Part shown: positions 63,890 to 64,000 of the stretch, piece after piece | How positions within the stretch are numbered: position 1 is the first letter of the stretch | Layout: the number at the start of each line of letters is the position of its first letter | Origin: an uncultured Alistipes sp. | Lineage (GTDB): Bacteria > Bacteroidota > Bacteroidia > Bacteroidales > Rikenellaceae | Direction: 5' to 3' | NCBI GenBank assembly: GCA_910587675.1 | Contig: CAJUMU010000007.1 | Location: forward strand, 20,141 to 84,140 | Length of the DNA stretch: 64,000 bases | Notes under the pieces: generated by a model | Seen by the model: only the letters and a program-made list of their open reading frames with translations | Database searches by the model: none | What the model was told of the DNA's origin: nothing | Made by a program: the position numbers and the translations under genes

Positions 63890-63994
63890 GCAGAAGAAAT
63901 TGGGCGGTTAAAAGAACGAGTTTCTCAACTTGAACGGGGAAAGGGAAAAAATGCCTCGGATGTCCCGACTTCTGGCGTTGCAAATGTCGGATAA
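63875..63994 (+). pseudogene. C-terminal fragment of an Xre-type regulator
   Basis: About 39 residues ending at TAA 63992: RCIQQAEEIGRLKERVSQLE then a Lys/Gly/Ser tail. The coiled coil AEEIGRLKERVSQLE is the usual tail of Bacteroides mobile-element Xre regulators. No start or HTH part is present; the upstream sequence is the antisense of the SIR2 fragment. It marks the junction where the SIR2 gene lost its front. Confidence 0.4.
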
Positions 63995-64000
63995 CAGTGA

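Noticed and set aside
1..64000. CRISPR arrays and rRNA genes
   Set aside because: No regularly spaced direct repeats with unique spacers and no rRNA-like conserved segments were seen.

Overview
The window looks like chromosome from a high-GC member of the Bacteroidales, most likely Rikenellaceae (an Alistipes-like gut bacterium). The evidence is the content of the first 34 kb (long NusB, AddB/AddA pair, DUF1573 lipoprotein, DUF4251, TSCPD protein, BaiN-like flavoprotein, YajC) and the repeated use of the Bacteroidetes -7 box TAnnTTTG upstream of genes on both strands. No organism name can be read directly from the sequence.

Bases 1-34,900 are ordinary core genome at roughly 60% GC. They hold a 2-hydroxyacid dehydrogenase, an S41 protease, proC, an alaS-gpmI operon, two M23 peptidases, an AddB-AddA-type helicase-nuclease pair, an ABC exporter/HprK-like kinase/S24-S26-like peptidase operon, ispF, uvrA, cvfB-like, nusB, yajC, a cobalamin adenosyltransferase, a cytoplasmic GH13 enzyme and a CMD-cupin protein. 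Two copies of a palindromic REP-like element lie in convergent intergenic gaps.

Bases 35,000-39,500 form a small peptide-export-like cluster. It contains a protein with a double-glycine leader, two short DUF3857 proteins, a family 25 glycosyltransferase, a truncated family 2 glycosyltransferase and a stand-alone C39 (double-glycine) peptidase. Its base composition is patchy. It ends near a degenerate tRNA-Gly(GCC) with its own terminator, which marks the start of an accessory island.

Bases 39,700-64,000 are an onion of mobile elements. After a three-gene HipBST-like toxin-antitoxin locus comes the tail of a SIR2-family (defence-type) gene. This gene is split by a 20,168-bp transposon (42,803-62,970) with 27-bp perfect terminal inverted repeats, an exact 8-bp target duplication (AATATTTA) and an IS1595-family transposase at its right end. 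Removing the transposon and one copy of the duplication restores the SIR2 gene in frame. The transposon carries a radical SAM/SPASM peptide maturase with an RRE-like N-terminus, followed by a tiny unlisted gene for a 36-38-residue Cys/Trp/Lys-rich peptide with a KxxxW motif. Both lie behind a long structured leader. The transposon also carries a GAF-like protein and two unknown proteins. Inside it sits a second, Bacteroides-like mobilizable element (about 46.6-61.4 kb) with its own tyrosine integrase, excisionase, helicase, primase, MobV-type relaxase, oriT-like region and cargo (ankyrin protein, YhcG-type nuclease, four coupled unknown genes).

The radical SAM plus micro-peptide cassette travelling in an IS1595-type transposon is the most likely undescribed system here. 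The GG-leader/C39 cluster is second.
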